Below are positions 49,501 through 62,720 of a DNA stretch of 64,000 nucleotides, piece by piece. The stretch spans positions 7,568,676-7,632,675 of the forward strand of contig JACYXH010000216.1 of assembly GCA_026745465.1 (NCBI GenBank), in the 5' to 3' direction. The stretch comes from Lota lota. Its lineage: Eukaryota > Chordata > Actinopteri > Gadiformes > Lotidae. The notes under the pieces are model-generated. The model was not told the origin of the DNA. It ran no database searches and saw only the letters and a list, made by a program, of their open reading frames with translations. How positions within the stretch are numbered: the stretch's first letter is position 1; each line of letters opens with the position of its first letter. Position numbers and translations under genes: made by a program.

Positions 49501-52325
49501 TGAGGAGTATGTCATCACCATGCCTTATGCCCACTGCAAAGGTAATATATAACAGTAGCTATGGGCTACAGGCAAAGTATATGTTGACGTACCAAGAAGA
49601 CATTTCATAGCCAATGATCCACTTTGATTTGCCATAGAATTCAATTACTGTGGCAATCTCAACCTTTTGTGTTTTTTCCTTCCGTGCTGTAGGTATCCTG
49701 TATGGTACCATGACACTAGAACTGGGAGGGAAGATTACCATTGAGTGTGAGAAAACCAAATGTGCCGCAGAGTTGGAGTTCAAGCTGAAGGTACTCCCGC
49801 TGTTTTGAAAGTGGGGATGTATTCACAGGGATCATAGTGGGAACGTACACACTGGGATCATAGTGGGGACGCATACACTGGGATCATAGTGGGGACGCAT
49901 ACACTGGGATCATAGTGGGGACGCATACACTGGAATCAAAATGGGGACGTATACACTGGGATGATAGTGGGAACATTTGCATCAGCCATTCCAAACTAAA
50001 TTATTGACAAATGATGAGTTATTGTCTTTGTTTTCCGTCATCATCGACAGCCTTTCCTGGGGGGTGCCAGCTCTGTCAACCAGATCTGTGGGAAGATCCA
50101 TATTGCAGATGAGCTGGTCTCTACTGTGGAAGGACACTGGGTAAGAGCAGCTCCCAATCATCTACCATAATCTCTTCCGGTCACTAGCTGGCCTCTCTCT
50201 AAAATGTATTCATCTTCATAAAAACACTGGTCATCATTACTGCTCACAAAACTATTATCAGTAGGCAACCTAGCAATTACAGATATAAGCTCATACATTG
50301 GCTATGTTACAGTAGCCAATCAGGAAAACTCTGTGATTTTGCCTTAAAGGAAAACTAAACGCACTGTTTTAGTTAGTCCCTGCCCACTTTCCACACTTTC
50401 TTAATGCCTTCTGTGTTCTGTCCCACTTTTTCATTTAGGGCTGGGCTAAGGTTCCCTGGTAACCAACAATTGCCAATAACTGCTAACGAATACATTAGCA
50501 TGCGTTTAACCAGTAGACGTCACCTCTAGACATAATTAACTTATCCTACGTTTTTAAAACTTTGTAAGTTGAGGTTTGCACCAGGATCTATCAGTAACAC
50601 TACTATATAACCCACTGCATCATATTTTCATTTAAAATACGTTTTTAGTGTATGGTTTTCAAATAAGGATACCAGAATGATTCAATCTTTTCATTTATTC
50701 CCAACATCTAACTATAATTGGAGATGTCTCTGTATGTATGTATGTATGTACATATGTATGTATGCATGCGTATCTATCCTTTGATTATCTCGAAAACTGT
50801 TCATCTGATACCGGAGGCCAACCTTCGGCCCGTTTCCGAACAGGCCTGTTTTGATTGGGCACTAGTGGCTTGAAAAGTGGCAAAGTTACATATAAACAGT
50901 ATTGCATGGCCAAACATGGAGCGCTGTTTTGCCAGAACTGAATTTGCACTCTTCTAAGGTTTGAACGAATGGCACCATGGGTCAAGCTATTGGATGTGAA
51001 GGCTGTCCGATACAGTCCCGGTATATGAACCTTGACCTTGATGAGGGTGGTGTTGATGGTGTTGTGGTTGTCAGGACGGCGAGGTGTTGATCCAGGAGAA
51101 GCGCACCGGTCAGCCGGAGCTGCTGTGGAACCCCAGTCCAGAGGTCCGCAGCAGCAGACTCAAGAGGAAAGTGGTCCTTCCAGACCAGCAGGGGGAGTTT
51201 GAGTCTGAGAGGTGGGGCTCTGCGAATTTGACATTCGACGTTGTTGTGAACGTTGTCAACCCTTTGTTGTGTTTCATTTGACATGTTGATGTGTTGTATT
51301 GCCAGCACCCCATACCATGACCAGTACTGAAAGCGTTTTACCTACAATCTTTGCTTGTAATAGTACTACTATGTATGTAAAATTACGGCACCCATTGCAC
51401 TCCTTACCATCCCTGGAAGGAAGAATCCCCCACTCTGCTTTCTTTCTATAGGTTTCTTCCTTGATAATTAAGGGACATTTGTCTTGCCCTTTGGGGGTCT
51501 AGGGTTAAGGGGTGTCATAAATATATGGCCTGTAAAGCCCTTTCAGACTGTAACGGTGATTAAGGGCTATACAAATAGAACTGACTTGACTTATCTTACC
51601 TTTTGAACTGGCATGTTGAGGCAGCTCGATTTTGTAGCATTTCATTGTCCGCTTCAAACATGTCACTTGAAACAGAAATGCACACCGATGCAAATTACAC
51701 ATTCACCACCGCTACATAGACTAATGTTAAGTGTTGTTAAAATGTATTATTCAATACGTATCGAAAGACTGCTGCAGATTCCTTATTACAGCATATAAGA
51801 CACAGTGTGTGTGTGTACTCCAACAGACTGTGGCAGCATGTGACCAGTGCCATCCAGGATCGGGACCAGAACCGGGCCACCCAGGAGAAGTTTGTCCTGG
51901 AGGAGGCCCAGAGGAAGGAGGCCAGGGAGAGGGGAGAGAAGCCCTGGAGCTCACCGCTCTTCCACACGGACCCAGTCAGCGGAGAGTGGACCTACAGACA
52001 CATAGAGTACGTCATCTCCCACACACTAACATCCACCCACTAGAGGTCTTAGGTAGACCCCCCCCCCCCCAACCCCTCGGTTAACACTAACACTGTTCTG
52101 CTGTGACCGACGCTAGAACCCAGCCATGGGACCCCGAGACGTGTTTGGCTCAGTTTGAGAAGGACGGCGTGATCCAGACCCACATGAAGACCAGCCAGAG
52201 GCGACACAACGGACTGCTGTTCAGCCACAGCTGGGACGCCCAGCAGAAGGTGACCCTTTGAGCGTCTTGTGCTCGAATATGACAAGAAATGGATTTGGTT
52301 TTCTTTTTTTACTTTGTTCTTTTAC

Positions 52326-52360
<35 letters not shown>

Positions 52361-53219
52361 AGGTAAAACACAGGAAGAACAGCAGCCAGCCCTCCAGCTG
52401 CAGCCAGAACACAGAGAGCAGTGGCAGCACTCCAGAGCCAACACACTCTTCTGACAATGAAGGTAATAAACGCGCACACATACACAGAATGATGGTAACA
52501 GACACGAGTATAAACACATTCCTCTGACAATGAAGGTAAAACACACACTGAATGATGGTAACACACACAAGTGTACACACACACCTCTGACAATGAAGGT
52601 AACACACACACTGAATGATGGTAGTACACACAGACACAAGTATACACACTCTTGACAATGAAGGCTACACACACACACTAAATGAGGGTTACGCACTCTT
52701 GACAATGAAGGTAACACGCGGACAACACACATACACACTCCTACGATAACAAGGGTATATACACAGTGCTTGGTGGAAGCAGTGGGTTAATAGTGTATTC
52801 TGCTCATCGATAGATCCCGGGTATCCGAGCCAATGTGTTCGGTGTAACAAGGAGATGAAGGAGCTGGCTATGGTGGGGACCTCCATCGCCTCCATACAGA
52901 AGGGCCAGCAAGATATCCAAAGGTATGGGTACACAAACCTTTCACCTGGAACCCGTTTCTGGAGACCAGTGAAGTGTGTCCACAGCTGTATACTGTATAC
53001 TGCTTGAGTACTGCTGTTTTAGAAGCCCGGGGTGGGGGACCTCCAGGGGGGAAAACATTGTATTGATCCTCTTGTTTCCATAGGAACCTGGCGTCCTTGG
53101 GTCGTCAGCTGGCCCGCCAGCAGGGGGTGGAGGAGGGTGTGTCGCTGACGGGGCGTCACTGTCTGGTTCTGTGTGTACTGCTTCTGTCCCAGCTCCTGCT
53201 CAACTACATCTTCACCTGA
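38989..53219 (+). CDS. osbpl5: Oxysterol-binding protein-related protein 5 (ORP5), complete coding sequence
   Basis: Exons: 38969-39124 (ATG 38989), 39617-39690, 39993-40073, 40443-40544, 41381-41584, 43056-43140, 43532-43694, 46321-46534, 47200-47384, 47655-47736, 48442-48540, 48765-48861, 49443-49541, 49693-49790, 50051-50140, 51075-51211, 51827-52006, 52117-52249, 52363-52462, 52814-52922, 53084-53219 (TGA). The coding part totals 2604 nt = 867 residues, close to human ORP5 (about 880). The start MKEE...RRLSLCPN and the late TESSGSTPE match ORP5 rather than its paralogue ORP8. Layout: polybasic stretch about 90-115, PH about 120-250, ORD about 370-750 with EQVSHHPP at 474-481, C-terminal hydrophobic anchor 847-867. 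The family sits in the ER, contacts plasma-membrane PI4P and PI(4,5)P2 through the basic/PH region, and exchanges phosphatidylserine for PI4P (established knowledge). Confidence 0.95.
39479..39501. repeat. Short (AT)n microsatellite
   Basis: About eleven AT units in the first coding-region intron of osbpl5. Confidence 0.9.
41381..43694 (+). CDS. osbpl5: osbpl5 PH-domain exons
   Basis: Exons 41381-41584, 43056-43140 and 43532-43694. The first begins [20 protein letters not shown], strands 1-3 of the PH fold. The invariant C-terminal helix tryptophan is in [12 protein letters not shown]. The large intron between the first two exons carries a TTAA-flanked MITE (41655-42526). The last exon ends in phase 2 at a CA|GTGAGT junction that joins TTG-AAT-GAC at 46321. 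Confidence 0.93.
41655..42526. mobile_element. TTAA-flanked MITE in the osbpl5 PH-domain intron
   Basis: The left end TTAAAGGTCCAGTGTGTA (41655) is mirrored by the right end TACACACTGGACC followed by TTTTTAA (TTAA 42523-42526). Subterminal blocks CACTAGCGGTGAG...TTGCAACCAACTGAAT and TGGCGGCCTCCGTG are, to my recollection, those of a non-autonomous element common in teleost genomes. TTAA flanks suggest a piggyBac-type origin, but no transposase is present to prove it. The middle contains a tandem array of four about 100-bp units. Confidence 0.75.
41834..42180. repeat. Array of four about 100-bp tandem units inside the MITE
   Basis: A core GATGTCCRCGTCYGAGAGAG followed by GGTTAAGCTTCT and ACACTT recurs at about 41834, 41935, 42035 and 42134. 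Between cores are variable GT-rich spacers. Copies are diverged, so the array is old or evolves under little constraint. Confidence 0.75.
43695..46320. other. osbpl5 intron with a hAT-like fragment
   Basis: Mostly unique DNA. At about 45857-46040 repeated ACCC-containing strings (GACCCAACCCAGGACCCGTACGGGTT) resemble the ends of a fish hAT-type non-autonomous element; I could not find both ends. A 205-codon frame at 44619-45236 has no splice or motif support. Confidence 0.4.
46321..52249 (+). CDS. osbpl5: osbpl5 linker and OSBP-related lipid-binding domain (ORD) exons
   Basis: Exon 46321-46534 is an acidic Ser/Glu/Asp linker. The ORD follows: [67 protein letters not shown], then the family signature EQVSHHPP split between exons 48442-48540 and 48765-48861. 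After it come [40 protein letters not shown] and [15 protein letters not shown]. Conserved Lys and the His pair needed for PI4P/PS exchange in this family are present. Exon 47200-47384 ends with an unusually weak donor (CACA|GTCCGT); the frame demands it. Confidence 0.94.
46821..46978. repeat. 45-bp tandem repeat
   Basis: About 3.5 units of TGTTAGCTCCTCTAGCCTAG continuing TTGTAGTTTACCCCCAGTGCCTTTC, starting at 46821, 46866, 46911 and 46955, in the intron before exon 47200-47384. Decayed single units (AGCCTAG...CCCCAGT) continue to about 47180, so the whole 360-bp stretch may derive from the same array. Confidence 0.88.
48188..48305. mobile_element. Tc1-like transposon end (remnant)
   Basis: CAGTACCAGTCAAACATTTCG followed by ACACACTTAGTCATTCAAGG and TTTTTCTTTAG matches the well-known inverted-repeat end of fish Tc1-like elements. 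Only one end is present and it has several mismatches, so it is a dead fragment. Confidence 0.75.
49825..49980. repeat. 26-bp tandem repeat, six units
   Basis: Exact spacing of 26 bp (starts 49825, 49851, 49877, 49903, 49929, 49955), consensus ACTGGGATCATAGTGGGGAC plus GCATAC. The two central units are identical and the outer units carry changes. It lies 34 nt downstream of the donor of exon 49693-49790. Confidence 0.93.
50732..50770. repeat. (TATG)n microsatellite
   Basis: Imperfect TATG tetranucleotide run in the intron before exon 51075-51211. Confidence 0.85.
52329..52359. repeat. (GT)n microsatellite forming the polypyrimidine-poor end of an osbpl5 intron
   Basis: About 15 GT units run to the CAG acceptor at 52360-52362. 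The tract immediately before the acceptor is GT alternation rather than a normal pyrimidine run, so repeat length could influence recognition of exon 52363-52462. Confidence 0.9.
52363..53219 (+). CDS. osbpl5: osbpl5 C-terminal exons: Ser-rich linker, coiled segment, ER membrane anchor
   Basis: Exon 52363-52462 encodes a Ser/Gln-rich linker including [10 protein letters not shown], an ORP5 marker. Exon 52814-52922 has CVRCNKEM and a heptad-like stretch ([17 protein letters not shown]). Exon 53084-53219 ends in a hydrophobic tail of about 20 residues ([19 protein letters not shown]), a tail anchor with almost no luminal residues. This holds the protein in the ER membrane with the ORD in the cytosol. 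The donor of exon 52363-52462 is duplicated several times downstream. Confidence 0.93.
52448..52715 (+). repeat. osbpl5: Exon-derived minisatellite carrying duplicated splice donors
   Basis: The end of exon 52363-52462 with its donor (CTGACAATGAAGGT) is repeated about every 47-73 bp at 52522, 52585, 52650 and 52697, each followed by ACACACAC and usually an AATGATGG block. Candidate donors GT occur at 52463, 52536, 52599 and 52711; the copy at 52650 has GC instead. Only the first donor keeps the frame into exon 52814. Confidence 0.85.
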
Positions 53220-53740
53220 ACAGCCCCATAGACCCCCCCCCCCCCAGCCCCCAGCCCCCTCCCCCAACAGACCCAGAACCAGAAGTACTGACTCTACGTG
53301 TGTGTGTGTGTGTGTGTGTCATTGGGGGGGGAGGGCACCTTGGGTTGGGGGGGGGGGGGGGGGCATGCATGGGCACCACAGCAATAATCCCAGACACAGA
53401 CCCTGTCTCTCAGCTGCCCGTGACAAGGATTGGCGCCCCCTAGTGTAGCCAGGCTGAGACAGCACGGGCACCCGCGCACTTTGGTCGGAGGATCGTAGGG
53501 AGACGGAGAAGGACTTTGCTTCGAAAAGATCGGCATACAGGACGTCCCACCATTCTTTGGACGTGTCTTTTCTATAATACTCTGGAATACTGTTGATCTG
53601 TGAGTGTTTGTGTGTCCATGTAGCGTGTCTGTGTTCATTCTTCGGAGTGCCCGTTTCTTGGACCTCTCGTTCTCCTCGTTCCCATTCCAGTCCCTGGGCC
53701 TTATTGCTGAAGCCAAATAAAACAGCGAAGACGTGGACAT
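53220..53740 (+). other. osbpl5: osbpl5 3' UTR (proximal)
   Basis: Runs from the stop to just past AATAAA at 53716-53721. Contains C-rich, GT-repeat (53298-53318) and G-homopolymer (53347-53362) tracts. Long frames on both strands in this interval are by-products of its repeats. Confidence 0.65.
53716..53721 (+). terminator. osbpl5: Candidate poly(A) signal (AATAAA), proximal
   Basis: Canonical AATAAA about 500 nt after the osbpl5 stop. A second AATAAA at 55304-55309 would give a UTR of about 2.1 kb that includes a long GT array. Confidence 0.6.
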
Positions 53741-54362
53741 TAGACACAATGCATATAAGCGCCGATGGAAAGAGGAGAAAAGCAACCTCCAACTGTGCAT
53801 TTCTGTCTATTTTATATAGGCTTGTGCTCAAATACACTCTGTCCTCTATCTGTCCCCAATACCTTTTAATAAGGATGATTTTACCAAATCAGTATTTTTT
53901 ATCAGAGAGGACAAATGTGTACTTGTTTACAGCAGCAGATGGAACGATTCGGCTTCACCAAAGCAAAAGTCCTGCCATGTTTTTAGCTCTGCCCCCTGCG
54001 CCATGCCAGGCGATGTTCCTCTGGGTTGTGCTGCACCCGTGTCAAACACAAGGTCACCAGGGACTTTTACTTTGTGAACACGGAGCTTCCGCCTCTGGTT
54101 TACAGGATGCCCCTTGCCTTCCCCGCGGAGCATCTAGAACAGCACGTTCAGCGGGGAACCGGGCAAGGTCGAGAGCCGATCCATGTGTCTTTGTAGTATT
54201 TGTGCCTGTAGCACCATCAGAGGTAGGTTTCAATAGCATAGCACTGCTCTGGATTAGACCATGACACTAGTGGTAACAATCATTTCCATAGCAACAACGG
54301 GTGGCGTGAGGGGGGTGAAAAAATGAAGAAAAGTACGAATGGGATATCTTTATAAAGAATGA

Positions 54363-54393
54363 GACGGGGGACGGGGGGGGGGGGGGGGGGGGC
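54363..54393. repeat. G-homopolymer tract
   Basis: Broken and then continuous run of G (about 18 in a row), with G-quadruplex potential, possibly within the long form of the osbpl5 3' UTR. Confidence 0.9.
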
Positions 54394-54654
54394 TTGTCGC
54401 AGTAGGCCTAATGCTAAGATTCGGAGTGTCTTTTGAGCACACTATTTCAGCGTGCTGTTTTAAGGTGTAAACACTTAATTAAGGGGAATTTGTAAATATA
54501 TTATTTGTCTGGAGCACATTTGGACACACTTGGTGTTTCCAAAAAGAATTGAGAATGTATTTATTGGGTGACTTATCTTGATTCCTCGATTGGAACGCAG
54601 TCTGAAGGACAGAAAAGAGTGACAATCACTCTTCTAGGTGTTTGTGAGAGCGAG

Positions 54655-54805
<151 letters not shown>

Positions 54806-55303
54806 TAGTCCGAGTGTGTGTGTGTGAGAGACAGAATTCGAGAGATTGTGTGTGTGTGTGTGTGGTAGACACTGAGTCTGAGAGCGAGAGAAACTGAGTG
54901 TGTTGTAGAGCGAGTGTGTGTGAGAGCGTACATCAGAGGATGTGAGTAGGACAGTGAGCCCTAGCGGGGCGTACTACAGCAGGCTTGGTTAAGGAAGGTT
55001 TGGTTCTGAGCCAAGCCTGGTCGGAGCATAGGAGGGAAGGGCGTGTCTCAAGGTGACACATGGTGTCTCTGTGTCAATGGGGACACAGCCCTGGGGGGAG
55101 AGGAGGAGCACAGAGCACAGTAGAGGAAGTCGACTTTGAATGCTTTAAAATCACGTATGTTTTAATGTTTCACATATCCATGTTTTCTACTCTTTACTGC
55201 CATGATGTGGGTATTCTACACAGTTTTATGTCACATGATTCAACAGATCATGATATTGCCTGGTGTTTTCATTCATACCTGTTACATACTGTAGCACTAC
55301 AGT

Positions 55304-55309
55304 AATAAA
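55304..55309 (+). terminator. osbpl5: Candidate distal poly(A) signal of osbpl5
   Basis: AATAAA within CAGTAATAAAAAATATATTTT. No other plus-strand gene is evident between 53.2 and 55.3 kb, so it could serve a longer osbpl5 transcript. Confidence 0.4.
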
Positions 55310-58550
<3,241 letters not shown>

Positions 58551-59191
58551 GTGTCCATGAGTGTGCCTGTGAGTGTGGGCACATGTGTGCCTGTGCGTGT
58601 GCCTGCATAGGTGTAAATGCGTGTCTATGAAATTCTATACAGACATGCTACTTGAAGCCTGGCTCTGAGCTCATTAACACAAAGTCATGCCAAGCGTCTC
58701 TGCCGCCACTCGAGCGCTTGTTGTTCAGTGTGAGGGTGCACTGCCTAGCCTTTGTTCGTTAAATGGACATATTCTGTTCTCTGTATGCATGTGGGCCGCC
58801 ATGCCTGAGCCATTTGGTCTGCGTTTCTGGTGTATTCTCTTGTTCAGACTTTTAAGACTTTGTAAACCCAATTATTTTTATAATTTTCTATATGTTCAGA
58901 CACCCTACAGTAAGTCACTAGTGACCTACATACAATGACACTAATACAATTAACATATTGTATGTATGCATTTGATGTGTGCATTCTTAAAGGATAATAT
59001 AGTGCTCTGTACAGCCATGCTACACAGATCGAGTATAGTCTGAACAACCACCCTTTATATGTGTTACAGTAGAAACCATTGTCTCAGTAGTTGTGTGTGT
59101 CCGGAACATCCTGACCCTAGATGGAGACATGGACGGGATGGAGTGTGTGTGTATACATGTTTTTGTTGTGAATACGACAATGGCACAGTAA

Positions 59192-59192
<1 letters not shown>

Positions 59193-59230
<38 letters not shown>

Positions 59231-59296
59231 ACATATGACAATGGTACAGCAATCTATGTGTCTGTGTGGAGAGAAGGCATGGGCTTACATTTGTGT

Positions 59297-59332
<36 letters not shown>
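59193..59332. repeat. Pair of opposing (GT)n and (CA)n microsatellites
   Basis: GT run at 59193-59229 and CA run at 59301-59332, about 70 bp apart and complementary, so single strands could fold on each other. Confidence 0.9.
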
Positions 59333-59333
<1 letters not shown>

Positions 59334-59335
59334 AC

Positions 59336-59535
59336 ATGCCTGTTGAAGCCTGCCCACTCAGGTCCAGTACAGACCCGCATTCCATCAGATCTCCAAGGGG
59401 TCGCCGTGTGCTCTTTGAAGGGGGCTCCAGTGACTCATAACCCCGGATATCCAGCCATCCAGCCTCTGTCCAGTATCCCTCCTCATGCTCATACAGCACA
59501 CACACAGGGCCCTCACTGGAGAGATCCAGTTCCCA
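59336..59535 (-). other. Possible minus-strand coding exon of an unrecognised gene
   Basis: Minus strand, bounded by AAG upstream and a donor GTACGT downstream (200 nt, 66 codons plus 2). It reads WELDLSSEGPVCVLYEHEEG, then YWTEAGWLDIRGYESLEPPS and ends GDLMECGSVLDLSGQAST. Composition is protein-like, unlike the repeat-derived frames around it. I do not recognise the family. A second candidate lies upstream on the same strand at about 60.5 kb. The upstream acceptor tract is GT-rich rather than pyrimidine-rich, which lowers confidence. Confidence 0.35.
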
Positions 59536-60424
59536 CTTCCACAGAACACACACAACAGGGATCGGGTGTGAATACGTCTTTTGTATGTGTTTATGTGGAG
59601 TGTGTGTCTGTGTGCCAGAGAGAGACAGAGAGATTCAGACAGACAGTGCATTGTATGCATATGAACACGTATTATAAAATTGTATCAAATCAAATAGTCA
59701 AAACAATGTCGCTTCTTGGAATCATTTTGCTCGTGAGACATGCTTGTATCGCCCTTTTGGTTTATCTGGAACCCATGTTCCCACAGTTCATGTTTCATGG
59801 AAGGTTTGAATGACATCCCTCATCTCTATACCAGATGGAGACGTGAACCAGACACCTGCACATTCGTGGTGTGAGTACTTTGCTTGGGACGCATGCTTTT
59901 AGCAGCTCTATTCTATGTGGCCATCTGGAATGACATCATTATCACTGACATCAACATGACCTACATTGTAACTACCTGATGCAGTAGAAGATATTTTTTG
60001 AAAAATCTGTAATAATATGAAACCAAAACTAAGGGCATTTATAAATGTAGTATTTAAATACTAAATGTATAAATGTATTTAAAAACTAAAATATATTCTA
60101 GAAATAGTTATTGCTAGATACAACAGATCTGTACTATGTACTGAAACCACAATGTAATGACAAACACACACACAATTTTGAAGTTACAGAAAAAAGGCTG
60201 TGAAAGATGTAATGTCTTGTCTGTTTGCATTTGTCTGGCCGCCCGTCTGTCTGTCTGTCTCTGTCAGCCTGCCTCCCTCTCTCTTTCTATCTGTGTGTAT
60301 GGGGCCAGACCTGTTCCTGTGTATTAGACCCTATGGTCAGACGAGAGCTTTAACTTTCTGTGGTTCCTCCAGCCCACCACCCACGCAAGCCCAACCCTAA
60401 CCCCTGCCAACCCCACCTCACCAT

Positions 60425-60579
60425 ACCCGAACTCCCCTCCTCCCATAACTTTAGACAATGCAGCACTGTGGTTGATGTAGCTGGATGGAGACATTACTGG
60501 GCTGTCAATACTGTACTGTTGAAGCGATGAGGGTGGGGGTTGGGGGGTGGGGGGGGTGGGGGGAGGAGCAGCAGTGAAA
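60425..60579 (-). other. Possible second minus-strand coding exon of the same unrecognised gene
   Basis: Minus strand after ATATACAG: a proline-rich start (AAPPPTPPTPQPPPSSLQQY) then SIDSPVMSPSSYINHSAALS and GGGEFGYG before a possible donor GTGAGG. The non-repetitive part reads like a Ser/Pro-rich disordered protein segment. It may equally be a chance frame next to a G/C-rich repeat (60531-60561). Confidence 0.3.
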
Positions 60580-60709
60580 CTCTGTATATGAGATATGGGA
60601 CCAGAGCAATGGAATGCATTGTGATATAAGAACCTGTAGTCTGACACAGGGACTTTCCTCCGCTGCTTCACTGCCTCACTTTCCTCCTTTGCTCATGGTT
60701 TCACATTCA

Positions 60710-60713
<4 letters not shown>

Positions 60714-60777
<64 letters not shown>
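60714..60777. repeat. (CA)n microsatellite
   Basis: About 32 AC units. A shorter imperfect GT array follows at 60836-60890. Confidence 0.97.
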
Positions 60778-60779
<2 letters not shown>

Positions 60780-60890
60780 CACATACACACATGCACACAT
60801 AGCTTGTACTATGCTTTACATACTCTAAAGAGAAGTGTGTGTGTGTGTGTGTGTGTGTCTGTGTGTCTGTGTGTCTGTGTGTGTGTGTTA

Positions 60891-61901
60891 AAATGAATCA
60901 TTTTACTTTGTATGGACCGGATGAGGGAGTATTTGATTTCGAAGGTCAAGTTAATGGTGTGTTGGATTTCTCAGTGTTTCCTGGGTGCAGTGTCCCATTG
61001 CAGTTCTTGTAAACGAAGGACGTTAGCAGGAATGCTATTAGCTTTGGTGTGGCTTGAAGGAATGTATTGTCCTTTATGACATCCTGTCCTTCAGGAAGGA
61101 AGTAAGAATGAAGAATGAAGATAATCAAGATTTGATAAGCAATCATTTGCCGAACAATACTTGCACTTAGGTAAACCTTGACACCATTTTAAGGGCATTT
61201 CATTTCACAAAAGGTTATTATGACTCATAAGAAATTATACTTACATAAATGTAATTTAAAAAGGTATTATAAAGTTATCATAAAATTGTGTTGTAAAGGT
61301 ATCCTAAAAATATATCACAATTACAATTACTACTAATTACTAATTACTACTAATTACAAAGAAAATGTATTAAAGTATTTTAAATGTATGTTCTATAAGG
61401 TACTGTAATGATATCGTAATGAAACATCAGGTCTTGTTAATGTATTGTAGATAAATATTAGGTAATTACATGCCGTGATAATGTTACTATCATGAACCAC
61501 GATGGGACTCATCAGCAGACACAAGAGGCTACATTTCAAGTGCTTAGTGAAGACGGGAGGAGTCTTCAGGTCAAAAACAGGCATGGGTGAAAACACAGAC
61601 AGGCAGGGGACGGATACAAATATTCAAGGCTTGGACCGATTGAGCAACACACATGGCTATCTAGCAACCAAACTGGGGAAAACACACCATACAGAACATT
61701 CAAAAGGAGTAATGAGGGAATGGGAAACACCTGTGGGTCATTGGGCTACTGGGGAAAACAACGGGCAGAGCTAGGGAGTGACACAACCGTGACATCAGTG
61801 ATTCCATAGAGATTCCATACTGTTATACTGTGATTCCATATCGTTTTACTGTGTTTCTATACTGTTGTACTGTGATTCCACATGGGTATTGTGTGTTATC
61901 T
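60891..61901. other. Intergenic interval with a diffuse dispersed-repeat-like stretch
   Basis: At about 61495-61790 the text (CAAAAACAGGCATGGGTGAAA, GGAATGGGAAACACCTGTGGG without a coding frame) resembles dispersed repeats seen in fish genomes, but I cannot assign a family. The rest is AT-rich. Confidence 0.35.
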
Positions 61902-62236
61902 CACAGCATTGCTAAATACTTGATCCTGATTGGTCAATAGTGTTCCAAGGGTGTGTGTTATTTTTCGATAACAGGACACCTCTGCCTTTTTACAGTTCCG
62001 AATCAATGCGCTACAAATCAGACATGAAAAACAACGGTCAACTTCAGGTGCAGGACACCCCGGAGTGGTTTATTCCGCTTATACCACTGTTACCAGCAAT
62101 GATGATGTATTAATTGCGTTCATGTATACCATTATTGGGTTTTCATCAACTTAATCAGCTGTCTCGCTTTTGAAAAATAATGCACACCCTTGTAATGCAA
62201 TAGACCAATCAGGATCAAGTATTCAACAATGCCGTG
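61902..62236. mobile_element. MITE with about 70-bp terminal inverted repeats
   Basis: The left arm CACAGCATTGCTAAATACTT then GATCCTGATTGGTCAATAG matches the reverse complement of the right arm (CACGGCATTGTTGAATACTT, GATCCTGATTGGTCTATTG) and continues through AAGGGTGTGYRTTATTTTTC. The 335-bp element is non-coding and typical of a non-autonomous DNA transposon. The target-site duplication was not resolved. Confidence 0.75.
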
Positions 62237-62495
62237 GTATAAACTATGGTAACATGTTGTTATTCTGTGGACGGTCATTGGATTTCCTCTGTGCTAGTTG
62301 TCGATGCTGTCATTTGGCTCCCTGCTCTGAGAGGTCATGGGGTTTGTGTGTAACTATCCCCACCTCCAGCCCTTGCTCTCTTGTAGACATTCCTGCGACT
62401 CCTCGCTCGGCCGCAAGCCTCTCAGAACAGCTGTCTCTCAGCAACATGAGACACACTTCCAAACACTGCCCCTGCCAGCATGGTGCGGGTGTGAG

Positions 62496-62720
62496 TGTGT
62501 GTGTGAATAATGGTCTGTGTGTGTGTGTGTGTGTTTGGTGCATGTGTGTGTGTGTATAATGGCGTGTGTGTGTGTAATAGTGTGTATGTGTGTATATAAT
62601 GGTCTTTGTGTGTTTGTGTGTGTGTGTATGTGTATATAATGGTCTGTGTCTGTGTGTGTGTGTATAATGGTCTGTGTGTCTGTGTATGTCTAGTGGTGGG
62701 TCTGTATGTGTGTGTATCAG
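62496..62720. repeat. Imperfect GT-rich array with TATAATGG interruptions
   Basis: GTGTGTGT blocks punctuated about every 25-45 bp by TATAATGGTCTGTG-type units (for example 62506, 62556, 62596, 62635, 62664), a minisatellite grown from a GT tract. Confidence 0.8.

Noticed and set aside
38989..53219. Assignment of the lipid-transfer gene to OSBPL8 (ORP8)
   Set aside because: The N-terminus MKEE...RRLSLCP...DPRTLTRNL and the TESSGSTPE segment fit ORP5; ORP8 begins differently and lacks both.
53593..54264. 223-codon plus-strand frame after osbpl5
   Set aside because: It lies in the osbpl5 3' UTR across a poly(A) signal, has no recognisable motif and no splice support; probably a chance GC-rich frame.
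62387..62490. Plus-strand exon candidate (TTGTAG acceptor, IPATPRSAASLSEQLSLSNM)
   Set aside because: Good acceptor tract but an ambiguous donor in a GT array, no second exon on this strand and no recognised family; not strong enough to list.
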